Shown piece by piece: positions 7,193 to 14,790 of a stretch of DNA of 64,000 nucleotides. Position numbers and translations under genes: made by a program. The DNA is taken from positions 1 through 64,000 of the forward strand of contig CAYVUM010000002.1 of assembly GCA_964454795.1 (NCBI GenBank), written 5' to 3'. How positions within the stretch are numbered: position 1 is the first letter of the stretch; every line of letters begins with the position of its first letter. This DNA is from CAYVUM01 sp964454795 (GTDB lineage Bacteria; Pseudomonadota; Alphaproteobacteria; Rhodospirillales; Defluviicoccaceae). Under the pieces are notes generated by a model. That model saw nothing but the letters and a program-made list of their open reading frames with translations. It had not been told where the DNA came from and did no database searches.

Positions 7193-9151
7193 TCAGACGG
7201 CGAAGCAGGAGCAGCCGAGGGCGCCCCAGAAGGACTTGAGGTCGCGCACCGGAATCGGCTTGTTCCAGGCGATCCCGTGGTCGTGGCCGTGGACGGCGCA
7301 GCGATTCGTGCAACCGTCGTGGCAACTGCGCGCCTGCTGCAGCGGCGCCGTCGCCGCCGCTGTCCGCATGGCCGGCGTGTCGAAGCTGCCGACCGGCGTC
7401 CAGGACGGGCTTGCCGGCGGCAACGGCGGATCAAGATCGGCGAAGGCACCGGCAGCATGGACGATCCTGCCGCCCACAATCGTCAGCAGCGAGGCGATGC
7501 GGCGGATGTCTTCCGCACGGACCGTAAAGAAATCATCGGACAGCACGGCGAGGTCGGCGTACTGGCCGACCGCCAGCGTGCCTTTGCGGTCCTGCTCGCC
7601 GGAGAACCAGGCCGAGCCCGCAGTCCACAGCCGCAGCGCCGTCTCCCGGTCGAGCGTACTGGCCTCGGGGTAGAGCCTCAGCCCGCCGAGGGTCCTGCCG
7701 GTGGTGATCCAGTAGAGCGCAACCCAGGGGTCGTAGGAGGACACCCGGGTGGCGTCCGTCCCCATGCCGACGGGCAGGTCGGCCGCCAACATCTGTTTGA
7801 CCGGGGGCGTGCGCGCCGCGGCCCGGGCGCCATAGCGCTCCACGAAGTACTCGCCCTGAAACGCCATGCGATGCTGAACAGCGATGCCGCCGCCGAGCGT
7901 CTTGACCCGCTCGATGTTGCGCTCGCTGATCGTCTCGGCGTGATCGATGATGAAGCGGGTCTCGAACGGCTGGCGGCCATTGACCCGCTCGAAGACCGAC
8001 AGGAACCGGTCGATGCTCTCATCGTAGGTCGCATGGATCCGGAACGGCCACTTGTTGGCGGCGAGAAGCTCGACGATCGGTTCGAGCTCGGCTTCCATCA
8101 CTGGCGCGAGATCGGGCCGCGGCTCCAGGAAATTCTCAAAATCGGCCGCCGACCAGGTGAGGTTCTCGCCGCCGCCGTTCATGCGCAGCATCGCATCGCC
8201 CGCCCCGGGCGTCGTCATCGCCAGCCAGCGTTCATAATCGGACAACTCCGAGCCGGGCTTTTGCGCGAACAGGTTATAGGCGATGCGAACGGTCAACTGG
8301 TCGGCTTCGTGGAGCCGCTGGATGACGTCATAGTCTTCCGGATAGTTCTGGCCGCCGCCGCCGGCATCGATCACCGAAGTGATCCCGAGGCGGTTCATCT
8401 CGCGCATGTAGTGGCGGGTGGAGTTGATCTGGTCTTCGAGCGGGAGCTTCGGCCCCTGCGCCAGGGTCGAATACAGAATGAACGCCGAGGGTGTTGCCAG
8501 AAGAAGGCCTTTGGGTAAGCCGCTGGCAGTGCGCTCGATGGTCCCACCCGGCGGATCCGGCGTGTCGCGGGTGATGCCGAGCGCCGCAAGCGCTGCCCGG
8601 TTCAGCAATGCCCGGCCGTAGAGGTGGAGGATGAACACCGGCGTGTTCGCCGAGACGGCGTTGATCTCGTCCAGGGTCGGCATCCGCCGCTCGGCGAACT
8701 GGAACTCCGACCATCCGCCAACCACCCGAACCCACTGCGGCGGCGGCGTCCGGTCGGCCTGCCGCTTCAGCATTCGCAGCGCATCGGCCAGCGACGGCGC
8801 CCCCTCCCAGCGCAACTCCATGTTGTAATTGAGGCCGCCGCGGATCAGGTGGGTGTGGCTGTCGTTCAGGCCGGGAATGACCCGGCGGCCACCGAGGTCG
8901 ACGCTCCGGGTGTCCTCGCCGGCCAGCCGCAGGACGTCCGGCTCCGTGCCGATGGCGGCGATCAGCCCGTCGCGGATGGCGATCGCCGCGGCTTCGGGAC
9001 GGCTCCGGTCGAGGGTGGTGATGCGGCCATTGCGGAGCACGAGGTCGGCGGCATCGGCCATGGTCTGGCTTCCGGCAGGGCTGGACCCGAGGAACGGCAG
9101 CGCGGTCGTCACTGCCATACCCCTGACGAAATCGCGGCGGCGGATCGGCAT
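7193..9151 (-). CDS. Tat-exported amidohydrolase (YtcJ/Amidohydro_3 family)
   Basis: The 652-residue product starts with a twin-arginine signal ('MPIRRRDFVRGMAV' followed by a hydrophobic stretch), so it is probably folded with metal and exported. The mature part is a metal-dependent amidohydrolase of the YtcJ type. It has 'NDSHTHLIRGG' with the HxH metal ligands, further His in 'IHATYDES' and 'IDHAET', and the catalytic Asp in 'GMGTDATR'. The last ~45 residues are Cys/His-rich ('CHDGCTNRCAVHGHDHG' and a final 'GCSCFAV') and may bind another metal. ATG 9151 is preceded by GAAGAGGA; the longer open frame to 9235 lacks the signal at its start. The substrate is unknown. It appears to be monocistronic. 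Confidence 0.88.
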   Translation of the reverse strand: MPIRRRDFVRGMAVTTALPFLGSSPAGSQTMADAADLVLRNGRITTLDRSRPEAAAIAIRDGLIAAIGTEPDVLRLAGEDTRSVDLGGRRVIPGLNDSHTHLIRGGLNYNMELRWEGAPSLADALRMLKRQADRTPPPQWVRVVGGWSEFQFAERRMPTLDEINAVSANTPVFILHLYGRALLNRAALAALGITRDTPDPPGGTIERTASGLPKGLLLATPSAFILYSTLAQGPKLPLEDQINSTRHYMREMNRLGITSVIDAGGGGQNYPEDYDVIQRLHEADQLTVRIAYNLFAQKPGSELSDYERWLAMTTPGAGDAMLRMNGGGENLTWSAADFENFLEPRPDLAPVMEAELEPIVELLAANKWPFRIHATYDESIDRFLSVFERVNGRQPFETRFIIDHAETISERNIERVKTLGGGIAVQHRMAFQGEYFVERYGARAAARTPPVKQMLAADLPVGMGTDATRVSSYDPWVALYWITTGRTLGGLRLYPEASTLDRETALRLWTAGSAWFSGEQDRKGTLAVGQYADLAVLSDDFFTVRAEDIRRIASLLTIVGGRIVHAAGAFADLDPPLPPASPSWTPVGSFDTPAMRTAAATAPLQQARSCHDGCTNRCAVHGHDHGIAWNKPIPVRDLKSFWGALGCSCFAV

Positions 9152-9259
9152 GGTGCGGTCCTCTTCACGGCAAGACACGGGCGAACGCCAAGAGTCTGGC
9201 ACAAGCGTCTGGCGAATGGCGAGCGGCGAGGCCACCCGGCGTCGGCTCCGGTCGCGGGA

Positions 9260-9415
9260 CTATTCAGCCGCCCGAGAAGCCGACCCGCTCACCGGCTCCA
9301 GCCGGCCGCCGAGGCTGACCCGCTCACCGGCTTTGTGGACCATGGTGCCGGCGTCGTCGACCTCCATGCCGCAGGCGCCCGAGTGCTCCCTGACGATGCC
9401 AATCACGGCGTCCTA
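9260..9415 (-). pseudogene. 3' remnant of an unrecognised gene, cut off at repeat copy A
   Basis: On the minus strand a 51-codon open stretch ends at TAG (9260). It reads like real protein, including 'IVREHSGACGMEVDD' and 'HKAGERVSLGGRLEPV', and nearly every codon ends in G or C as in the neighbouring genes. It has no plausible start: going upstream it meets an in-frame TAG exactly where the ~117-bp repeat begins (9418). I infer the C-terminal end of a gene whose 5' part was lost when the repeat inserted or recombined. Near its 3' end a 16-bp sequence (9282-9297) is repeated at 9317-9332. I do not recognise the protein, and a chance open frame cannot be excluded. Confidence 0.35.
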
Positions 9416-9417
9416 GC

Positions 9418-9534
9418 GGTTCGATGCTGACGGATGGGTCCCATCCGTCAGCTGAATCGAACAACAGGATGAGGAGCTTAGCCGATCGACCGATCCTTCG
9501 CTTGGGAACCAGGCGGAGGATCCGATCCACTGGC
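9418..9534 (+). repeat. two-hairpin dispersed repeat, copy A
   Basis: This 117-bp copy contains a perfect 27-bp palindrome (13-bp arms around one base, 9426-9452) inside further pairing ends TTCGAT/ATCGAA, followed by a second imperfect hairpin at 9491-9524 (CGATCCTTCGC paired with GCGGAGGATC). The same sequence occurs inverted at 12817-12928 and 14658-14774. Copies A and C have equal length and agree at roughly nine of ten bases by eye. No coding capacity or transposase is present, so it resembles a REP/BIME or MITE-like element. Confidence 0.9.
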
Positions 9535-10254
9535 TCAGGCCCGGCTCGCGACCTCGGCCACCCGGGCGCAAAGCGTGAGCTTTCGGCTCAATCAATATAT
9601 TCCTTAGCGAAATGTTGCCAAAAACAGACAAATAGTATATCCATGTTAATGTGATGCTGTGACAGGGCCCTAGTTTTAACGGCGCATGCGCTGTCCCGTG
9701 GGGACGACGTTGCGTCGTGTGCGGGGGGTCACGATGAAGTTTGCCGTGACTGGCAAGATTGAGTCGGCCAAGGCTACTCCTCTATGCAGCCGCTTTCGAC
9801 GCAGGCTCCGCAAATCGAGGGCTGCGCAGAAGCCGGTTGGAGGACCGGGGCTGTACTTGCGCGACAGGGCGACTCCCCCTGCGGACGCATGCCAGCGCTC
9901 CTGCCATCCTGATCGATGCCGAGCGGATGCCGCTGCGCCGATCGTCGCCCGGCGTCAGGAGCCTTGCCCAGTCACCCAAGTGCCCCGGCAAGCCGATCGC
10001 AACCACGCCCATCCGGTGGTGACAGCCGTCTGGCCATGCCGCGCGGCCGGCAACCAAGCCGTATTGGAGCGCCGCGGTGCCCGGGACAAGCCGGTGCCGC
10101 ATCGAACGCCGCGGGGACACCCAGTTGAGGTCCGGCACCGGCCGGCTCATCGCCGCGGCTGGCGGCTGCCGGCTGGCGGGCCGCCCTCGCCTGTCGTCGG
10201 CCGTCACGACGCGTTGATCATAACTGTCGACCCTGAGGACTGAGGAGGATCGCC
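9535..10254. other. intergenic region with an AT-rich patch, no gene recognised
   Basis: About 720 bp lie between repeat A and the small gene at 10255. Bases 9590-9665 are strikingly AT-rich for this genome. They contain TTGCCA (about 9615) followed 15-16 bases later by TATATC, a possible promoter for the downstream cassette. From 9690 to 10250 frames are open on both strands (for example 9686-10243 plus and 9782-10390 minus), but the translations are Arg/Pro-rich and match nothing I know. It may be decayed DNA. Confidence 0.45.
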
Positions 10255-10635
10255 ATGGAATTCCATGACTGGAAGCAAAATCTGGTTGCGGAGGTGGAGG
10301 ACGCGGCCGCCCGGTGCGGCGAACGGGCGCTTGCCGACCGCCATGATCCCCGAAATGAAACCGCCCAACAGGTTCTCGCCCGACTGGCAAGCGAGCTCAA
10401 AACGCTGCCGGCCGATCATCAGGGTCTGACCGCTCTCTACAAAGAGGAGCAGGAATTCGCCAATCTGGCGAGGCCGGAGGCCGGGGAGCCGGAACACCGG
10501 TATCGCGATGCCAAAGAGGCGATCCTCAGGTCCATTGGCTACGAGAATGAGCCTTTTGAGACGGCAGACCAGTTCCTTGAGGTCCTTCGCAATGTCGCCG
10601 ACGAAACCATCACCGAGTACCGCTATCGGCCGTAA
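10255..10635 (+). CDS. hypothetical protein (126 aa)
   Basis: A small acidic, probably all-helical soluble protein with no signal peptide or membrane segment, and no family I can name. The start is well supported by the ribosome site GAGGAGG seven bases before ATG. It contains one Cys and several charged helical stretches ('KEEQEFANLARPEAGE', 'DAKEAILRSIGYENE'). It lies 59 bp upstream of the thiolase gene on the same strand and may share its transcript. Base composition, like that of the next two genes, is less GC-rich than the surroundings. Confidence 0.7.
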   Translation: MEFHDWKQNLVAEVEDAAARCGERALADRHDPRNETAQQVLARLASELKTLPADHQGLTALYKEEQEFANLARPEAGEPEHRYRDAKEAILRSIGYENEPFETADQFLEVLRNVADETITEYRYRP

Positions 10636-10694
10636 GACCGTCAGCGGCGCGGGAAAGCCGGGCCCTTTCTTGGACCGTAGCCGTGGAGATGATG

Positions 10695-11954
10695 ATGAAA
10701 CGAAAACTGGGTCGGGGTGTCACCGTTATCGGCGTTGGAAAGTCCAGGTTCGGCATGTTCAAAGACCGGGACTCAAAGGATCTGTTTTCGGAGGCGCTGA
10801 CTAAAACACTCGCATCCGTCGACAAAGGCATCGATCCGAACGACATCGACGCCCTGTACCTCGGCAATTTCTCGAACGACTACTTCGTCCGGCAGGCCCA
10901 CTGGGGGCCACTCGTCTCCGATGTGGCCGGGTTTATACCAAAGGCAGCAACCCGGACCGAAGGCGCCTGCGCGTCCAGTTCCCAGGCGTTCCGCGAAGGC
11001 GTCTTCGCGATCGCCTCTGGCTATTACGACATTGTGCTGGTTGGCGGCCTTGAAGATATGTCAAAGCGAACCACCGAAGATGTGGCCGAGGGACTGGCAC
11101 TGGCGGCCTCGCCTTATGAGATCCGGGCGGGCTTTACCTTCCCAGGCGTTTTCGGGGCGATCGCGACGGCGTATTTCGCAAAATATGGTGCCGCTCGCCA
11201 GCACCTGTGGAACGTGACCATCAAGAGTCACAACAACGCCAAACTCAACCCCGAAGCACAGTTCAATACCAGCCTTCGCGATATCATGGCGATCAAAACC
11301 GAATCGGCGAAGGACAAAGGAAAACCAATACCAGAATGGCGTGATGAGAAGGAATTCCTCGCCGATATTAAGGCAAACCCCCCGGTTGCCTGGCCGATGC
11401 ACCTGTTCGATTGCTGTCCGATCAGCGATGGCGCCGCGTGCGCGATCCTGGTTGCCGAAGACCTCGCCCGTAGTTTTACCGACAGGCCCCTCCACGTCAT
11501 CGGTCTCGGGCAGGGAAGCGGCCGCGGTCTGCATGACTGCGAAGACCTCACCTCCTTCGAAGCCAACCGGTATGCCGCACAGGAAGCGTACGCGATGTCC
11601 GGACTCGGCCCTGAAGACATCCAGTTCGCCGAAGTTCACGATTGCTTTTCAATCGCAGAACTCATCCACATGGAAGATCTGGGCTTCTACAAGCCGGGCC
11701 AAGCCTACAAAGCTGTGGAGCAGGGTGAATCCAGGCTCGACGGGCCGCTGCCGATCAACACCTCAGGGGGACTGAAGTGCAAAGGGCATCCGGTCGGCGC
11801 CACGGGCGTCGGGCAGATGGTCGAACTGTGGGCGCAACTGCGCGGCGAAGCGGGCGACCGGCAAATCCCCAAGGGCGACCTGCGGATCGGTGCCGCACAA
11901 AATCTCGGCGGCACCGGCGGCACCTGCACGTTTACGATCCTCGAGAGGCGGTAG
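10695..11954 (+). CDS. thiolase-family acyltransferase (SCP2/archaeal-type)
   Basis: The 419-residue product belongs to the thiolase superfamily branch that works with DUF35 partner proteins, as in archaeal acetoacetyl-CoA thiolase/HMG-CoA synthase complexes and bacterial steroid side-chain thiolases. The nucleophilic Cys lies in 'EGACASSSQAF', about residue 92 of this start. Further conserved segments are 'VHDCFSIAEL', 'CKGHPVGATG' and the C-terminal 'AAQNLGGTGGTC'. I chose ATG 10695 because GGAG stands six bases before it; a GTG at 10683 is also in frame. It likely condenses or cleaves acyl-CoA chains together with the downstream zinc-ribbon protein. The true substrate is unknown. Confidence 0.88.
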   Translation: MKRKLGRGVTVIGVGKSRFGMFKDRDSKDLFSEALTKTLASVDKGIDPNDIDALYLGNFSNDYFVRQAHWGPLVSDVAGFIPKAATRTEGACASSSQAFREGVFAIASGYYDIVLVGGLEDMSKRTTEDVAEGLALAASPYEIRAGFTFPGVFGAIATAYFAKYGAARQHLWNVTIKSHNNAKLNPEAQFNTSLRDIMAIKTESAKDKGKPIPEWRDEKEFLADIKANPPVAWPMHLFDCCPISDGAACAILVAEDLARSFTDRPLHVIGLGQGSGRGLHDCEDLTSFEANRYAAQEAYAMSGLGPEDIQFAEVHDCFSIAELIHMEDLGFYKPGQAYKAVEQGESRLDGPLPINTSGGLKCKGHPVGATGVGQMVELWAQLRGEAGDRQIPKGDLRIGAAQNLGGTGGTCTFTILERR

Positions 11955-11961
11955 GGCCAAG

Positions 11962-12378
11962 ATGAACGACGCGCGCTTCAACGATGTCTCGTACGAACGG
12001 TTCCTCAGTGAGGAAAAGCTGATGGGCTGCCGATGCAGCGGATGCGGGCAGCATTACGTCCCGCCGCGGCCGATCTGCCCGAAATGTTACAGCAGCACCA
12101 TGGAGTGGGTGCAGATGAGCGGAAAAGGACGCCTCGCTGCCTTTACCTGCATTCGCGTCGTTCCGCCGAACATGCAGCAATGGGGATTCAACCGTGATAA
12201 TCCCTATTGTTCAGGTGTTGTTGAACTTGAAGACGGCGGCCGGGTCGTGGCGCTGATCGATGATGTCGACCCGAAGCAACCGGAGACCATCCGGATCGGC
12301 ACGCCCCTTGCCGTGAAATTCCTCCACCGCGGCGAAGGCGAGGGAAAGCAGACCATCCTGGCCTTCAGCCCGGCGTAA
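11962..12378 (+). CDS. Zn-ribbon OB-fold protein, DUF35 family (thiolase partner)
   Basis: This 138-residue protein has the DUF35 layout: a short helix, a rubredoxin-like zinc ribbon ('CRCSGCGQHYVPP' and 'CPKCYS', about residues 23-43) and an OB-fold domain ('GKGRLAAFTCI' onward). In archaea and actinobacteria such proteins bind next to a thiolase and supply an acyl-CoA channel or scaffold. It begins seven bases after the thiolase stop, so the two are surely co-transcribed and probably form a complex. The ribosome site is weak, which fits translational coupling. Confidence 0.88.
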   Translation: MNDARFNDVSYERFLSEEKLMGCRCSGCGQHYVPPRPICPKCYSSTMEWVQMSGKGRLAAFTCIRVVPPNMQQWGFNRDNPYCSGVVELEDGGRVVALIDDVDPKQPETIRIGTPLAVKFLHRGEGEGKQTILAFSPA

Positions 12379-12527
12379 CTTCCGCGGGGATGGGGACGTT
12401 GGAGCGCGGGCGTGAGCCGACGTGAAATCCGGTCCCGGCTTTCCGCCCCCGGGTCGCTCCGGGGCAACGGCTTTGATCCTGTCGTTACCGATCCGGATCC
12501 GGGTGGCGGATCGTGATCGCGGGTGCT

Positions 12528-12605
12528 TGGGGCGAGAGATGGGATTCGAACCCACGACCCCCTGGACCACAACCAGGTGCTCTAACCGACTGAGCTACTC
12601 CCGCC
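12528..12605 (-). tRNA. tRNA-His (GTG anticodon)
   Basis: Read on the minus strand the sequence folds into a complete cloverleaf. It has an acceptor stem GGCGGGAG paired with CTCTCGCC, the D-arm 'AGCTCAGTCGGTTAGAGC', an anticodon stem CCTGG/CCAGG with loop TTGTGGT (anticodon GTG), and the T-arm 'GTGGGTTCGAATCCCAT'. The eighth acceptor pair is the encoded G(-1):C73 identity pair of tRNA-His, and the 3' CCA is also encoded. It lies convergent to the thiolase/DUF35 genes. Confidence 0.97.
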
Positions 12606-12816
12606 GCCGTAAAGGGTGATGTACGGGAACCCCGGGCCGGCCGTCAAGCGGGGCCATGGCGGCCGGCATCGCGGCGCCCGGATCCGGCTGCACCGGTCGT
12701 GCGGTCGCGCCTTGTCCTTTTCGTCGAAGAAAGCGCTGAGGTGGCACCACTGCGCTGGATTGCGTTGGTGCGCTCGCCACCACGCAAGCGTCCGCAGGCA
12801 GCGGCCGCGCCGCTCG

Positions 12817-12928
12817 TCGATCGGATCCTTCGCCCGGTTCCCAGGCGAACGACCGCTCGGTCGGCCAAGCTCTGGATTTTGGAGTTCTAGTCAGCTGACG
12901 GATGGGACTTTTCCGTCAGCATCGAACC
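12817..12928 (-). repeat. two-hairpin dispersed repeat, copy B
   Basis: An inverted copy relative to A, about 112 bp. The first hairpin is imperfect here because 'atgggt' of copy A is 'aaaagt'. The copy includes the TGA stop (12891-12893) and the last ~11 codons of the FHA-transglycosylase gene, so the element is partly translated. It is less similar to A than C is, chiefly around the second hairpin. Confidence 0.85.
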
Positions 12929-14618
12929 ACGAGGACCAGTCCGGAGCGTAAGTGCGCAGCGGGTTGTCGAAGTCGAAGCCGAACAGGCGGGGGTTCTCGC
13001 CAATCACTGCCGCCGAAATGATGTAGAACACATAATGGTAGGTTTCCTCGGGGATCTCGTACTTCTGCAATAATGCCCAGAAGTTCCGCTCCCGCGGGTT
13101 TTCCGGCATGGTCCGGATGCGCTGGATGATCCGGTGCGGACCCCAGTTATAGGACGCCATGACCAACAGCCCGGAGGCCTGGGCGTCGGTGTTGTAGATA
13201 TCGCGCAGGAACCGCGCCGCCGCGCGGGTCGCGGCGAGAAAATCGAAGCGGTCATCGTGGGGATCGAACACCCGCTGGTCTTTCAACGGCCCGATCCTGA
13301 GGCCGTATTCCTGGCCCGTCGCCGGAATGAACTGCCAGGCGCCCTTGGCGATTCCGAAGCGGGTTTCGGGACCAATCGCCCGGATGTTGAAATTGCTTTC
13401 CTGCAGGCCGAGGTACAGGAAGTGGGGCGGCAGGCCCTGGTCGATGAGCGCCCGGGCGACCACGTCCAGGTGCCCCCGTTCCTCGAGCGCCCGCAATGCC
13501 CGCTCCAGCCGGTCCGTGGCTTGCCATTTCCGGATGTAGGTCTTGACCTCGCGAAGGAACGACGGCGGCATCTCCAGCTCACACTCGCCGAAGATCCGGG
13601 CGATCCGCAGGATCAGCGCGTCTTCGTCGTCCAGGTCCGGGTCGATCAGCCCGGCGTCCTGAATGAAGCTGTCGTAGCGGGCGCGCATCTGGCGCATCTG
13701 CGCCCGGTTGCGGCGAAGCTGGGCGATCAGCTGTTCCTCACCGGTGGCACGCACCGCCGCCTCCAGCCGGCCCAGCTCCACCTCCAAAGTCTTGATGTCG
13801 TAGAACAGGTCGATGGCGAGCCGGCGGCTCTGGTCCTCCTGCCGCGCCTGATAGAACAGGCCGCCGACGGCGGCGAGCAGCAGCCCCCCTACCCCGCCGA
13901 GGGCCAGCAGCCAGCGCCGGCGCTGGCGCCTGTGCTGCTCGCGCCAGACGAAGCGGACCGCGCGAGTGTGCTCTCCCACCTCGTCGTCGCCCGTATCCGA
14001 AAAGTAGTGGTCGCGGATCTCCTCGCGGCTCATCGGCTCGGCGTCCGGCTCCCGGGTTCCGGCCGCCTGTTCCTCGCCGGGCCCGGACGGAGCCGCCGGA
14101 CCCGCTGCCGACCTGCGGTAGTGGGCGGAACGCCCGGGCTGTGGCAGGGGCTCGGGCTCCGGTTCCTCCTCGTCGCACCGGCCGCCGCCCCTGCCACCGC
14201 TGCCGAACCAGCCGGACCGCCCCTCGCGTGCATCAGGGAGACGGGTGGCGTCGTCCCCGGCCGTGGCCCGGACCCCGCCCGGTGCCGTCCGACACACCGA
14301 CAGCACCGGCCCCTGCCCGCCCAGCTGGATCCGGGCACGGTCCGGCAGGGCCGCTTCGCCGATTCGCCGGCCGTCGAGGAACGTGCCGTTGCTGGAGCCG
14401 AGATCACGGACCGTCCAGCCGCCGCCGGCCGGCACGACCTCCGCATGTCGCCGGCTTACCCCCGCATGGGGAAGACAAACGTCATTTTCGGGATCGCGGC
14501 CGATGCGGACGGTGCGGGCGAACCGCCGGGTGACCGGCCGGCCGTCGCCGCCCGTCCAGATAATCTCGATTTCGTCCGGGATCCCCGGGCCACCGCCCGA
14601 CCGTCCGCGCCCGAACAT
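12891..14618 (-). CDS. FHA domain - transmembrane - SLT lytic transglycosylase fusion
   Basis: The 575-residue protein joins three parts. Residues ~17-107 are an FHA phosphopeptide-binding domain with the classical 'GRDPENDV', 'SRRHAE' and 'DLGSSNGTFLDG'. A Pro/Arg/Glu-rich linker runs to a single membrane segment at ~236-256 ('WLLALGGVGGLLLAAVGGLF'). Residues ~260-575 hold a helical region and an SLT/MltF-like transglycosylase with Glu407 in 'LGLQESNFN', 'GAWQF' and 'ASYNWG'. The expected topology puts FHA in the cytoplasm and the murein-cleaving domain in the periplasm. ATG 14618 follows a GGGGAGAGG; the open frame extends to 15047 but crosses repeat C and gives no domain. The final residues are encoded by repeat B, so the original C terminus may have been replaced. 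Confidence 0.87.
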   Translation of the reverse strand: MFGRGRSGGGPGIPDEIEIIWTGGDGRPVTRRFARTVRIGRDPENDVCLPHAGVSRRHAEVVPAGGGWTVRDLGSSNGTFLDGRRIGEAALPDRARIQLGGQGPVLSVCRTAPGGVRATAGDDATRLPDAREGRSGWFGSGGRGGGRCDEEEPEPEPLPQPGRSAHYRRSAAGPAAPSGPGEEQAAGTREPDAEPMSREEIRDHYFSDTGDDEVGEHTRAVRFVWREQHRRQRRRWLLALGGVGGLLLAAVGGLFYQARQEDQSRRLAIDLFYDIKTLEVELGRLEAAVRATGEEQLIAQLRRNRAQMRQMRARYDSFIQDAGLIDPDLDDEDALILRIARIFGECELEMPPSFLREVKTYIRKWQATDRLERALRALEERGHLDVVARALIDQGLPPHFLYLGLQESNFNIRAIGPETRFGIAKGAWQFIPATGQEYGLRIGPLKDQRVFDPHDDRFDFLAATRAAARFLRDIYNTDAQASGLLVMASYNWGPHRIIQRIRTMPENPRERNFWALLQKYEIPEETYHYVFYIISAAVIGENPRLFGFDFDNPLRTYAPDWSSWFDADGKVPSVS

Positions 14619-14657
14619 CCTCTCCCCGCCTCGCTGTTGACCGCCCGGTGAGTCCCT

Positions 14658-14774
14658 GCCAGTGGATCGGATCCTTTGCCGGGTGCCCAAGCGAAGGATC
14701 GGTCGATCGACGAAGCTCTTGATCCTGTGGTTCGATTCAGTTGACCGATGGGACTCATCCGTCAGCATCGAACC
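14658..14774 (-). repeat. two-hairpin dispersed repeat, copy C
   Basis: A 117-bp copy in the orientation of B and inverted relative to A, with which it shares both ends ('ggttcgatgctgacgg' and 'ggatccgatccactggc' when read on the minus strand). It sits 40 bp upstream of the FHA-transglycosylase start and 16 bp past the stop of the lipoprotein hydrolase. Copies B and C therefore flank the FHA gene as direct repeats. Confidence 0.9.
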
Positions 14775-14790
14775 CCTGGGGCGAAGCAAT

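Noticed and set aside
9686..10243. 185-codon plus-strand frame and overlapping minus-strand frame 9782-10390
   Set aside because: No homology recognised, Arg/Pro-rich in both directions, no ribosome site; treated as non-coding or decayed DNA.
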